This document shows positions 1 through 38,070 of a stretch of DNA of 64,000 nucleotides, one piece after another. Under the pieces are notes generated by a model, which made no database searches, was not told the origin of the DNA, and saw only the letters and a list, made by a program, of their open reading frames with translations. Position 1 is the stretch's first letter; every line of letters starts with the position of its first letter. The stretch spans positions 22,643,249-22,707,248 of the forward strand of contig NC_049980.1 in the NCBI RefSeq assembly GCF_000003815.2, written 5' to 3'. The position numbers and the translations under genes were made by a program. This stretch comes from Branchiostoma floridae (lineage: Eukaryota; Chordata; Leptocardii; Amphioxiformes; Branchiostomatidae).

Positions 1-1529
1 CAGCAAGGAGAGTCAAGGAAACTAGTTACACTATACATTGTAGCTACCTCTCTGTATGGTTTGAGGAATGTCACAAAGGTTCATACTATTATTTACTATT
101 AGACAAAAATGAAAATTTTCTTGCATAGTATTAAAGGTAAGGCAGTATATACGTAGGATGTGGTACAGAAAACATATCTCCTTTGCTTATATATTCCTCA
201 TCCTGAAGCTTCCTTCTGAGGGCAAAAGAAACAAACATTCATGACAATTTTTCAATTTTGTATAAAAAGATCTGAAGTTCAACTGCTAAATCTAAATTGT
301 ACATTGTGAATTTTACAATGTGACCATATAATTATATTCAAGTACAAAAAATGAAGTTAGTCATATATATATCTTAAATTTATATTGTTAAAAAACAGAT
401 TATATGGCAAACATTGCTAAATATGTACAATATATAAGATGGCATCTACGGAGAATAATATCCACTATATGCATATGATATACAGAAACAGCATGACTTT
501 GTTTTTAAAACTCCTAAGACTTTTTTCACTGCCAAGGCTAAGGCACCCCTTAAGGATTGGCATTTTCATTTCTTGGATATGGACATCCCTTAAGTTAACA
601 ACTTGCAATCACCTCTAGTACCATGTCAGTTGTCTAAACACACAAACAAATGATAAATACTGACATGACCATGTACTATACATTGTAGTTGCTAATTCCA
701 AATAAAGCACTAACTTGGATATAAAATTGCTTGAGCAAGCTTCAAGCCAACAAAATCTGTCAATGTGTACAATTCTCTAAAGGTGACAGTATTCTAACTT
801 GTAAATGTATGTGCAAGAAGTGCATATAAAGAATTAAGATATTATGTGCTATGATTGTAATAACCTACACTGGACATTAAAAAAATGTAGGAGATTGTCT
901 TGTACGTAGATAACAGAATCACTAGGGAGTTCTGTGCTCTCAGAGGCCAAATATTTGAACTCACAAAAAAGCCTTTTTCAGAACAACATTTTGGATTGTC
1001 TATTGCTATTCTCCTTTGACTTGCCATTCGGAAGCTTTTGAAATGATATGCTGAAACAGCTTTCCACTACAGTTGACACAGTCTACAGAAAATAATGGCA
1101 TCCACTAAATACATTGTAAACACTTTTTTAATATACCATGAGACTTTTTCACTGCCAAGTAACATTTCAATGACAGTAACATTTCAGTTATCTCAAGTTT
1201 GCATTGTAAGGTAAGGTTATAAGGTAATAATATACAATGTAGAAAGAAACATTCAATGACTTTGTTGACTGCATAAAACCTGTTTTGACGTCTGACAGAA
1301 AAAGCTGAACAGAAAACACAAAATGAGATGCAGCAGCATATCAGTGTTGTCAAGGTGGATGAAGCTGCCAGATTGCTGAGTGGAAAAAATCTTGTTCCTC
1401 TTTCTGTTGTGGCCATCCCTACAGCCAAGTGGCACTGCCCATCTCTCTGTCAAGCCTGACCATCTCCAGGACCAGCAGGGGACGCAGAGCAGAGCTGGAT
1501 ATAAGCTACATGTATGGATGCAGAGGAGA
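1..1529 (-). other. 3' flank / probable 3' UTR of the SLC12 gene
   Basis: No coding exon is supported here. The stretch is AT-rich and directly follows the SLC12 stop codon on the minus strand. A variant polyadenylation signal (ATTAAA on the minus strand, 1127-1132) lies about 400 bases past the stop; the canonical hexamer was not found. The short open frames in both strands look like chance. Confidence 0.4.
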
Positions 1530-27352
<25,823 letters not shown>

Positions 27353-28020
27353 CTTCTTGAAAATGCCGGCTGATCAAGCGTACTTCCGCTTTTATGTGAA
27401 AGAACGCAGCTTAACGTAGAAATGTAAGTCAACATTTTTATGAAATCCAAACAATAGATACATTAAGATAAATCAGTATAAGATGTAAGTATTAGTGGTA
27501 TTTTATTATGTGAATAATCGTCATGAAAATGCCATTGATTTGCTATTTGATGCACTTAATTTTATCGGTTTGGATGCGGTAGCAAATAATAACACTTCCA
27601 CGACTTTCCTACTTCCGGTTTGGACCGGTTTCACCTAGCACGTTGGTCTCATGACTCATGGAGATGGCAGGTACTTGTCATGGATAAAAATGGAATCAAC
27701 GAAGACGCGAAATTTTACAAATCAGATGCAAACCACATAAGGTTCGTGTGTATCACATAAGATTCGTGCGTATCACATAAGGTTCGTGCGTTTTCGCATA
27801 CGAATCTCATGCATGTTCGTGCAAATGCTTAGGCATTTTTCATTATTCATTATAGGCACCCCTGATTGATGATTGTAAAAATATTCCAAAATATTCTACA
27901 TGAAGAATGAGGGCTTTTCGACAGAAGAAGAAGACATAATAAAAATCAGACGATCCTTGTCTATTCCATTTGCTTTTACAGTTAATACAGGAGCACACAG
28001 GAATTGAAGGATTTTTATTT
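27353..28020. other. SLC12 5' flank / probable promoter region
   Basis: Contains ETS-like ACTTCCGC and ACTTCCGG sequences (around 27380 and 27610) and three 20-bp tandem copies (27734-27793). No coding exon was recognised. The transcription start cannot be placed. Confidence 0.4.
27734..27793. repeat. Three tandem 20-bp repeats upstream of SLC12
   Basis: cacataaggttcgtgtgtat and two slightly changed copies follow head to tail, about 380 bp upstream of the SLC12 start codon. Each copy contains the core cacataaGrTTCGTG. Confidence 0.85.
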
Positions 28021-28023
28021 ATT

Positions 28024-29098
28024 ACCTCCATGAAATGTCATGGAGGTTATATTTTACCCTGTGTTTGTCTGTGTGTCTGTGTGTCTGTCTGTCTGTGTGT
28101 AAACAAGATAACTCAAGAACGGCTTGGTGGATTGGTTTCATACTTGGTGTGTTGGTAGGGTGTGATGAAAGCTGGAAATGATTAGATTTTGGTCCCCCTA
28201 GCGGCTTCCCTTGGTACTGCAGCGCAACTTCCGGGTTTGCTATCTCGTGTTCTGAGCAAGCTATGGTCACAATTTTGAAGTGTTAGATAGCTCTTGTGCT
28301 AAGAAATAAGTGACTTAAGTTTGGGCCCCCTAGCGTCTAGTTTTGGGAAAGCAGGGGCATTTTTGTCAAAAACTTCTGAAGACGATAACTCAAGAAGGGA
28401 ACAACGGATTTTCATCATTTTTGGTATGTAGGTACCTTAGACAATGTTTTACAAGATGAGATACTAATTATGCAAAACAGGAGTACATTTGCATAATTAA
28501 TGAGAACATTCTATCATAGCAGTTTTTTCAATGTATCTCTTGTTCCAGACATGCTATGGTCTTGATATTTTGGTGGTAGATAGCTTTTGGTGTCATGAAA
28601 AAGTGGGGCAAGTTTCAGCTCCCTAACATTTAATTGTGGAACTGCATGGGTGTTTTTGTCAAGACACTCCAAAGAGGATAACTGCAGAAAGAAACGACGG
28701 ATTGCCTGCATTTTAGGCATGCGGGTAGCTTAGGCAAAGATGTTCATAATGATATACGTGTTATGCAAATGAGGACTTAATTTGCATAATTAATGAGGAA
28801 ATTGTATAGTTCCATTGTTTTCAATAACTGGACCTCAATACATGTAACACATGTTAATTACGATAGGTGTAAGCAGATACCAAATATGGTAATGAGGAAC
28901 TTATTTGTATAATTTATGTAAAAATTGCAAAACCGCTTTATGATTAATAATGGGAATTTTATAACTGTGACATGTGTACGTTAGTCAATAATGAACAACA
29001 CCATGCATAAATTATGTTAATGTGTTAGTCAATTGCATGAAAGTTACGAAAGCTCTAAATTTTCATGGAGGTATGAGGTCGCCGAACTCTAGTTAAAT
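28024..29098. mobile_element. 1.07-kb interspersed repeat, copy 1
   Basis: Begins with a 24-base palindrome (ACCTCCATGA, four-base loop, inverse arm) and near its other end has TTTTCATGGAGGT, giving short terminal inverted repeats (ACCTCCATGAAA). TTATTTATT flanks both sides (28015-28023 and 29099-29107), a possible target duplication. A GTCT/GTGT microsatellite lies at 28056-28102. A second copy in inverse orientation occupies about 34478-35578. No transposase is encoded. The superfamily is unknown. Confidence 0.75.
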
Positions 29099-29537
29099 TA
29101 TTTATTCATCACATGATAGGGCATTTTCCCGCTTACTCATGATCCTTGCCTTACTTGCGCCGATGACATTACATGTAACGTTAGTAGCACTGTCTCCCCT
29201 GCAGTTCAGACTCCATTCGATAAGCAGCGCTTATGCCTTGTGATCCCTTATCGGTCACTCAGGCTGCCTAAGTGGCGAGCGTGCTATTGCCTCACATGAT
29301 GTCACATCCCACAGACAGGAACAATTCTGATATCATGATGTTTCATTCTTTCCTATAACGTATCCCTCCATTCATATTTTTATATCTATCTACAGACAAT
29401 ATCAACCCATGGGGCCTAGTCTTTGATGATATCAATTAAAGATATGTCCGACAGGAACGAGAGAAAAAAAAACGGAACGTCAATCTCACTTGCATCTAAC
29501 GTTAACCTGACTACGACATATAGATGACAGTCCTGAT

Positions 29538-29970
29538 TAGGGCTGGGTACCGGTACAGAAAATTCAGGTCCAGGTCCGGTTCAGGTCCAAAGGATTAGGT
29601 CCAGGTCCGGACCTGAACCTGGACCTGATTCAGTATGACTCATACCAATGGTCCATTTCACTACATAGAAATTTGTTTGGTGGAGTATGAGGCTTACACT
29701 AACGTTTTAAAATCCTACAACGCTAACTGCACCTGTAAGATTGGCTGTAAAACTTGGTAGAAATTACTATAAACTCTACTCTACTTCACTCTTGTTATTT
29801 TCTTCCACCTGCAAGCGCCAAAACGAGTGAATGGCTGATAGAATAATCTGTTAATTTTCTAATCGGTCCAACATTCGGTCCACCTAATTTTTTTAGGTCC
29901 GGTTTTTCTGGACCGGTCCAATAAGAAAAACCGGTTTTGCACCGGTACGCTGTACCGATACCCAGCCCTA
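29538..29970. mobile_element. Non-autonomous hAT-type element (MITE), 433 bp
   Basis: Ends are TAGGGCTGGGTACCGGTAC and GTACCGATACCCAGCCCTA (inverse with one change). Exact 8-bp duplications GTCCTGAT flank it (29530-29537 and 29971-29978). The interior near both ends repeats AGGTCCGG-type motifs. No coding capacity was recognised. Confidence 0.85.
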
Positions 29971-30514
29971 GTCCTGATTATAAAACTAACCGAACCAACA
30001 TGGCGTTACATTTTACACAATGCATTGGCTAATACATCTAAAACGCTGATTCACTCTAGAAAGACATCTATTAACACGTCTATTCTAATTTCAAAAGTCA
30101 CAGGTCAATATAGCAACACGGAGAGGGTCAGTTCAGTGTCATTTTCGATAGATCATGTGTATGATAGACAAGAGTCGTCCGAAGACTTGGTACAACAAAG
30201 ATATATGGCTCCTCACAGTTTTGAGGCTGTCATAACAGGACGTTACCCAAGAAATGAGGATCATTTTTCGAAGGACATCATCTAACGTTGCTCTGATATC
30301 AGATACTTAGTATCCTAGAGCCATAATGCCCTCCCCCACCGTAGTAAATTATACATAGAAATGACGGAGATACATCAAGCTATCGTTTTATAATGGTCTT
30401 AGAACAAACTGATGTGGCACGAAATTTAAGGTCGGTAGATGATGTTGGTGATCAGTTTGTGGCACTGGACAAAATGTGTAAAGGTTACTGTAAATCTTAA
30501 AATGTTCGAGCTGG

Positions 30515-30520
30515 TTTATT
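30515..30520 (-). terminator. Polyadenylation signal candidate for GPCR copy A
   Basis: AATAAA on the minus strand about 200 bases past the stop codon of the GPCR gene at 30724-36129. The cleavage site is not visible. Confidence 0.45.
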
Positions 30521-30723
30521 TTCGCGATGACCTCTTCGAATTCACCGCGAATTCATTATGCCACACACATGCGTTCAGTTGTTACTGTTCTACAGTAGCA
30601 CAGAACTGTTTCAACTGCGAACTTAAAACTTAGCGAAAGTCTCCTTTAAACTTCTAACGCAAAATTAAGTCGCCGCGAAAAATCACTCAACAGTACTCTT
30701 AGTTTCTCCTCATATGGACTACG

Positions 30724-33700
30724 TCAGTTTCTGCAGCGAATCAGTCTCAAGAACCCCTGGCGAAACGGGCGGTTGCGAGTGTAGATGATGGGGTTGGACC
30801 ACGCTGAGATCAGAGAGAACAGCATGGCGAACCTCTGCCACGGTCCGTCTAACGACGACGCCACTTCGTCCCCAAACGATGCCGATCTAAGTATGACGAC
30901 GAAGTACGGCAGCCAGGTGATGAAGTACACCCCGATGACCAACAGGACTGTAGTGGCCGTCTTCATGCGCTGCTTGAACTCAGAGGGAACCTTCTGACTG
31001 ACCGGCTGGGCAGACGGCTCCTCCAAGCTCCTTGATGACTCTTTTAAGATTCGTGCCGGAGCCACCTTGTTATCGGGCTGTGGTGAAACAGAGCGCCTGT
31101 GATTACTAATGACAGTAGCACCTCCTCATAAAAAATCACACGAGAACACCCAAAAACTAGTTCTCGGCCTATAGCGTAATTAAGCAGGCCCTGAAGCACA
31201 CGCTATGAACGGGCAGGACAACCGTTTGAGATTCCGGCTCATAATGTGATTTTTTTTTTTTTAGATCACTTGCATTCATTGCCTTGTGGCAGCTACAATA
31301 GAACTTATATGCCATCAGCTTTATAGCCCCCAAAAGCCCGTCCCGTGGAATCTATCCAGACCCCACCTTTAAACCGTGTTTGTGTCCAGCTGATGCAGAG
31401 TCGCACAGCCGTGCAGACAGGGACGTCACCGACACTTGCCGACTCATCTGGCCAGTCTCGTCAGGCGACGCCTGCTGACTCTCGGAACCACTGTCCACTG
31501 AAGATGAACGGGAGAGGTTGGTCTGCCGAGTTGCACCGGTAACGTCTGCTTGTCCGGAGTCTACTGACGACAGGGCCTGGGGGACCAGCTGTCTGTGTCT
31601 AGCCTGTTGTCTCCTTACCTCTCGCCAGATCCTTTTGAAAACAAACAAATAAACAAACAAACAAACAAACAAACAAACAGACAACGTTAGGGAGGTATAA
31701 TTCACAGATTGGTCCTTGGTACTATACAGTTAGTCTGAGACCAAAAAGTCGACCAGTGTTACTCTGTAAAGAAATTGATTGACAAGATTGTAACTTTCTT
31801 CTCATATCCCCCGTCTCAAGTAAATATCCTGTCGTAAGTAAGCTATGGTCGGCTACCTCCAATCCGGCCCACCTCCATCATACAGTTAAGCCCCGAAACT
31901 TGCGCTAGCAACGCCGGGCAGGGGGAAAGGCTGGATGTTGAAAAGAAAACTTACATATAGCTATGTAGATGCCATACTTTGTACCTCGTACAATTGTTGT
32001 GCAATAAAGTTATTGATAATGTTATACCTGACCCAGAGGTATAGACTTACTTTAAGGTACCGTGGACAATGATTATGGCCTTCGTCGTTCTATGTACTGA
32101 ATTTCTGCGTGCGTCAGAAAAATGTGTTTCCATGATCTTTATTTCGGCACATGTTTTACCGCCTCTGTGTATGCCCGGAAAGACGTTTTTGAAGTATAAA
32201 TCCCTCTTTTTAGGAGAAGAATGCTGTAAAGTAACCATTCAGCCTGATGTGATTAGCTGCAAGAAGATAAGCAGGATCTAGGATCTCACTAAGACGAAAT
32301 CTAAGGTAATTGTTGTGTTGTTTGTAGGATATTGTTATAACGCGTATTACTTTTACCACGCCCCTTCTCGTAACGCGATGAACCTGATGACCCCGAAAGT
32401 TGTGGGTACATCACCCCCCGGTGTGTAAAAGTATTTTCAATGATATAACCAAAAACAAACAAATCACACTTGAAGTAGCAGAACAACATCGTCAGCACGA
32501 CGATCCCATAACAGGTGTTTATGGCGGTCTGTCTGCCTCTCTTAATCGCCCCCGTGAACCTGCAGCAACAGTGGAGAAGTAACGGTAGAATCAGAAGCCG
32601 TTTTCTGATAATTGACTGTTTTCACTCACTCACTCACTCACTCACTCACTCACTCACTCACTCACTCACTCACTCACTCACTCACTCACTCACTCACTCA
32701 CTCACTCACTCACTCACTCACTCACTCACTCATTCAAATTATCGTGATTAGTTGGTGATAGCTCAACGGCTAACTCAGCCGGTACGCAGTCCGGTACACC
32801 AGGACTTTTGCTTGATACATAAAAGCGTTGGGCCTGTAATGGGGAGGGGGCGGTGGTTAAGCCAGATTGAAACTTACTTGCATGAGACGTACGGTGGAAA
32901 GAAGTAAAACTCTCCTCCAGCCTCGAAAAATGGAAGGAGCACCATGATAGTGACGGTCAGGAGAAGCGGCACGGCCGCGAGAAGGGCTGTGCGAGTTTTG
33001 GTCATGATGGAACTGTACTGAAGCGGGAAGCAGATGTACCTGTAGAAAGGAAACACAAATGTCGTGTGGGTTAAAAAGTGAAAGAGGATAACGTTCTGTT
33101 CACTTGCAGCCGACGTGCATATACTTGAACCAAATGTCGTAGGTGTGGACTTAGAAACCAGGTCCAGTCAGCACAACCCTTCACAGATCCAGCACTGTCC
33201 ACTTAACGCATTTGTATCCATATTGATACCTTTCATTTCACTATCTTTAAATTTGTGGTACAATATTTACATGTTCGAAGGCCAGCGGACAAAAGATTTC
33301 AATTTCAGGCATTTCTGTATTTGGGAAAGGCACTTTATACGGCTTTCATCACTTAAGACCCAGGTGAAAAATAGATACCTGACTTTGGTTCGAGAGGGAA
33401 GAGGCTGTGGAGGGGGATGCATATGTGCTAGACACAGTGACTGAAGCCCCGCTGCCCCGACCCCCAAAAGGCTAAGGGTCTACTTTTACCCTTTTATTTA
33501 CATGTTTGCAATATGTAGGTAAATATGGAGGTCTCAAAGTTAAAAATTGCTTGATTGGTATCGAGTTTGGTATCGAGACTTAAATAACATGTACAGAACA
33601 AAAACAAGAACAGCCAAATAAATTTATTGTTTATGGTACATGTCATTATGACTTTATCTATTTGTAACGGAAGCCCATAAAGAACTATCGGACCTAGATA

Positions 33701-35387
33701 TGGTAGCTATAATTGCGATTCATGATCATGGCATGACAAGCTGAAATGTCCCCAATAATATCTCATACGCAATTGAAAAAGACTGCTTTGGGGGCTAAAC
33801 ATATTACGTTCAGTATTATGACTGCTCTCCCCTTGAGCCTTAAGCTTGTTTCGTCAGTCAACTATATGGAGGTTGTAGTGTAGTAGTGAAAGTAATAGTG
33901 ACTGAGGAGGACATTCTTCCACATTTTCATCATCATCCGGAAGGAAGCAAAAGTCTATACAGTGATTATACCCCAACGGTATACGTATGCATATTTCTTG
34001 TGACACATGTGTAGCCCAGCTAGCTGCATTGGGACGAATGTTAGCAATGAAGGCCTTCATCAATACATTCATTAAGAATGTGGCAAATTTGTTTTGCTGA
34101 CAACACGCTTCATTCGATTGCTGTGTGTGCCGTTCTTTATTATATACATGACGTTGACTAATAGCCGTTGCGGCTTGTCACAAGTAAGAATGTAATATTA
34201 CTATTGAATTTAGATGCCAATTCAAGTCGGAAACAATGATATCGATGCCCCTTAAACTACAAAAGGCGGAGGGACGCGTTGACACTGGCAGCTGACCGGC
34301 CCTGCTACCCTCAGTGTCAGACAAGAGTACCAAACTGATGAACCGAAACGTTTAGATCAAAATATATTAAAACTAGANNNNNNNNNNNNNNNNNNNNNNN
34401 NNNNNNNNNNNNNNNNNNNNNNNNNNNNNNNNNNNNNNNNNNNNNNNNNNNNNNNNNNNNNNNNNNNNNNNNNNNNNGCATGGTGTTGTTCATTATTGAA
34501 TAACGTACACATGTCACAATTATAAAATTCCCATTATCAATCATAAAGCGGTTTTGCGATTTTTCAATAAATCATGCAAATAAGTTCCTCATTACCATAT
34601 TTGGTATCTGCTTACATTCCACCTATCAGAATTAACATGTGTTACATTTATTGAAGTCCAGTTATTAAAAACAATGGAATTATACAATTCCCTCATTAAT
34701 AATGCAAATCAAGTCCTCATTTGCATAACATGTATATCATTATGAAAATCTTTGCCTAAGATACCTGCATGCCTAAAATGGAGGCAATCCGTTGTTCCTT
34801 TCTGCAGTTATCCTCTTTGGAGTGTCTTGACAAAAACGCCCCTGCAGTTCCACAATTAAATGTTAGAGGGATGAAACTTGCTCCACTTTGTCATGGCACT
34901 AAAATCTATCTACCACCTAAATGTCAAGACCATAGCATGCCTGGAACAAGAGATACATTGAAAAAACTGCTATGATATAATATTCTCATTAATTATGCAA
35001 ATGTACTCCAATTTTGCATAATTAGTATCTTATCTTGTACAACATTGTCTAACGTACCTACATACTAAAAATCATGAAAATTCGTTGTTCCCTTCTTGAG
35101 TTATCGTCTTCAGAAGAGTTTTGATAAAAATGCCCCTGCTATCCCAAAATTAGACGCTAGGGGGCCCAAACTTATGTCAGTTCTTTCTGAGCACAAGAGC
35201 TATCTAATACTCAAAAATCGTGGCCATAGCTTGTTCAGAACACCGAGATAGCAAAACCGGAAGTTGCGCTGCAGTACCAAGGGAAGCCGCTAGGGAGCCC
35301 AAAATCTAATCATTTCCAGCTTTCATCACACACTACCAACACACCAAGTATGAAACCAATCCACCCAGCCGTTCTTGAGTTATTTTG

Positions 35388-35439
<52 letters not shown>

Positions 35440-36129
35440 TACACACAGACACACAAACGCGGGGTAAAATATAACTTAAATGTTAGGGGGCTGAAACTTG
35501 CCCCACTTTTTCATGACACCAAAAGCTATCTACCACCAAAATATGGTAAATATAACCTCCATGAAATGTCATGGAGGTAAATACAAAGACAATCCGTCTA
35601 GGCTCTCTCAGTCTCTCGGGTTATGCTGTGAACAGACACGCAAACAGGCATATGCACACACCAGAAAATATGAACATTCTTGGCGAATGTAATATATTGT
35701 TGAATTGCAATTAAAATGTCAGTCTTACCAGTATCGGTCCAAGGAGATGGGGCCGATGATATTGACGGAGAAAAGGGACCCCGTCAGATAAACAAAGTGC
35801 GAAATCAGTAAGCCGTAGTTTTGGCAGGACAGGATCTGCTGTCGCATCATGAGCCATATGGTTAAAGGGCCCTTGGAGATGACCTGGAGAATGTCGGCCA
35901 CAGCCAGGGTGCAGAGCAATGCGTTCCCGGGCGTGCGAAGCTCCTCCACCGACGAGATCGTCAGTAGAACCGCGGTGTTGCCGCACACTCCCAACGTGAT
36001 GCATATCGTCGCCCACAGGAGCTGGAGTTCGCGCCAGGGAGAGGTGTAGTAGGAAAACGGTTCCCAGTCGAAGACGGCAGCGGTGGAGTTCTGGGGGCCG
36101 GGCAGATCTGTGGTCACATTGGGGAACAT
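30724..36129 (-). CDS. Orphan class A (rhodopsin-type) GPCR, copy A
   Basis: Five coding exons: 36129-35729, 33039-32878, 32559-32470, 31631-31367, 31077-30724; phases 2-2-2-0 agree; product 423 aa. Exon 1: N-terminal sequons (NVT, NST), TM1 with GN (GVCGNTAVLL), TM2 with LAVAD, TM3 ending in DRYW, split by the intron. Exon 2: TM4 and extracellular loop 2. Exon 3: TM5. Exon 4: a long, Ser-rich third intracellular loop. Exon 5: TM6 with WLPYF, TM7 with NPIIY, then a short tail. The residue at the aminergic Asp position in TM3 (17 before DRY) is Tyr, and there is no retinal-binding Lys in TM7, so it is neither a typical amine receptor nor an opsin. Ligand unknown. The first intron holds the assembly gap. 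Start is the ATG conserved with copy B. Confidence 0.88.
31638..31679. repeat. (AAAC)n microsatellite
   Basis: About ten AAAC units next to the acceptor of GPCR copy A exon 4; on the gene strand it is a GTTT-rich tract that may serve as the pyrimidine tract. Confidence 0.9.
32623..32731. repeat. (CACT)n microsatellite
   Basis: About 27 perfect CACT units in intron 2 of GPCR copy A. Confidence 0.97.
34378..34477. other. Assembly gap (100 N)
   Basis: Exactly 100 Ns, the usual placeholder for a gap of unknown size. The sequence right after it starts inside the 1.07-kb repeat, so the missing DNA should include the last 90 bases or so of that element. Confidence 0.98.
34478..35578. mobile_element. 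1.07-kb interspersed repeat, copy 2 (inverted, end lost in gap)
   Basis: Inverse of 28024-29098 along most of its length; the palindromic terminus lies at 35555-35578. Within it an expanded (AC)n tract (35391-35434) replaces the GTGT tract of copy 1, and 35478-35548 repeats a segment also found at 34850-34930 (ttaggggg ctgaaacttgc), a local rearrangement. Its other end falls in the gap. Confidence 0.75.
35391..35434. repeat. (AC)n microsatellite
   Basis: About 22 AC units inside the repeat element. Confidence 0.97.
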
Positions 36130-38070
36130 TTCTCACCGTTTGTCTGCGATCAAAGCCGGTGTGGTGCTCCGGAGAGTGGTTCTATCGATCAGATATTGGG
36201 CCTAACAGGGCAACAAGTTTTTAGGGCAGAACTGTACAGTAAAGTTTGATTAAGACTTTTTTCGTAGAATAGATGGTAGACACGAATAAAGCCTGATGAT
36301 AGACTATTGGTTACAGTTTTCCGACACGTTGTTGTTCGTGGTGTTTCTAGAGTTCTGTGCGTCTTTTCACCACGACCAACTCGACAACTCACACGACTTG
36401 ACAATTCCACAGGGACCTGGTTTTATCTGGCAAAATCGTCCGACCAAAAGACGTGACCAATGGTCGAAAATCTATCCCTTCGTGCGAACGAAAAGCACGC
36501 GATACGAGAGTAACGATTTTAGATTATGATACCGAGCGATTATGGTGATTAAACCGGATGTTGTCACGCTTTAAGTATAATTTACCCACACGACAGGAGA
36601 TTGGCCGTTCATTATCAGACTACCTCCATGACTCGCCGTATCGTATGTAAACGCATGTACCTTCTAATTGTCTACAACACCATTTGCATTTTGCTGCGAC
36701 TGGGTTGCGATCAAGAGATTTGACACAGCTCTCAGTGACTTCATAGATAAAACGATTCTTTTTAAATTTAGGCTTTGTGTGTTTTGTTGTCTTTTCAGTC
36801 ATGCTCTTATATCTTGCATGATATCCCAACTATGAAGTTGCAGCACGGTCGTCTTCGAGTGAATGGGGTCTGAGATGCACAAACTCGATTACGTTATGGA
36901 AGTAGTGTTGTTCGTAGTGTTTCTAGAGTAGTGTTAATTTGTTCATGGGCATTAACGTTATATTAATTGAAGATTTTATCATCAATGACTATAAAATCAA
37001 CCTATCACCATCTTTGTTGAAATCAGTTCACGAGCAAACGGGAATAGTCCATTGGAAAGATATCTTTTTATTGATTAATAACCTTGCAACATTTATGGTC
37101 AAGCCCTTGACTCTGAATGGTGGCATAAACACGTCCTTGAACCACAATGTCTTTGTCGGAGTAATATATATCTACATAATGTCTGCCCTGTCCACCCATC
37201 GAACGAGACAGGCCAAGCCCTGGACTTGAACGTCGGTATACAAACGCAACACGGTCTAGATTTTTTATTTACATAGACATATTCGTTTTGTCTTGATAAC
37301 ACACAGAAACGAGCACTTCTAAAGAAGAACTGAACCACAGAAATATTTTTCGTCACTTTAGAAAGACATTAACCATTAACATCTAAGTCAGTTCAGTTCA
37401 GTTCACCCATCAGGTGACGTCATGGGGTTCCTCCAAACGGCTCTGTCGCGCATGACAGACAAGTCTCGATATAATATTGTACTCACCCCAAGCTAGGTTT
37501 TGTCATTTTGTGTTACAGGTGATAACGTGATATATACAAGAGTATTTACAACACTTGGAACAACAAATATATTTGTACATATTAATCATTAACATCTCTA
37601 ACAAATCTAAAAGGTCTTGATATAATGTCCACCCGAGGGGTTATCATGGTGTCTTGCATATGCATGTGATATACAAGAATTTTTTTTCATTTTGTGTTAC
37701 TGGTGACAAGAGTAGTTACAACACTTGGAACGACAAACATGTGTATGTTTCTTCACAGCTGTGAGGCCGTCATGATAGTTGTATACGTTACGTAAGAAAT
37801 GAAGATACTAAGAGGAAATATTCTCGATTGATATGCACATATGCAATATTGGTCCGTTATGGATATATTCCGTTACCCAGAACCAGAATGTCCTACCTGG
37901 ACCAAAGTAAACTATGCACTGACATGAAGGAAAGACACCAAGCTGTGATTTTGTATGTATTGCCTGGCGGTCTAAACAGATTGATGTGACACGGAATCTA
38001 AGGCTTTAAGATACTCTATATTTGGCTATGTTCCCGCCGGCGTAGCTGGTATGGTGGAGGCTAGACTATA
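36130..38070. other. Intergenic between the GPCR copies, with duplicated flanks
   Basis: 36180-36540 resembles 41030-41440 (shared agggacctggttt, acgcgatacg, cgattttagattatgat), i.e. the upstream flank of both GPCR copies. 37730-38010 resembles 30190-30480, the downstream flank of both. These show the duplicated unit reached beyond the coding exons. No other gene is supported. Confidence 0.6.

Larger units (their letters stand above)
33040..35728. other. GPCR copy A intron 1
   Basis: 2.7 kb. The first 1.3 kb (33040-34377) shows nothing recognisable; then the 100-N gap, then the inverted copy of the 1.07-kb repeat with an AC microsatellite. Confidence 0.6.

Noticed and set aside
28514-28720. 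68-codon frame also present in the inverted repeat copy (34769-34975)
   Set aside because: The two frames agree because the DNA repeat is duplicated; there is no domain, and changes do not favour silent sites by eye.
30025-30285. 86-codon plus-strand frame
   Set aside because: Lies in the duplicated GPCR 3' flank; the matching region near 37.75 kb does not keep the frame.
32515-32751. Open frame with repeated LTHS
   Set aside because: Translation of a (CACT)n microsatellite.
32756-32810. tRNA-like stretch gatagctcaacggc
   Set aside because: An A-box-like sequence is present, but no B box or cloverleaf could be built.
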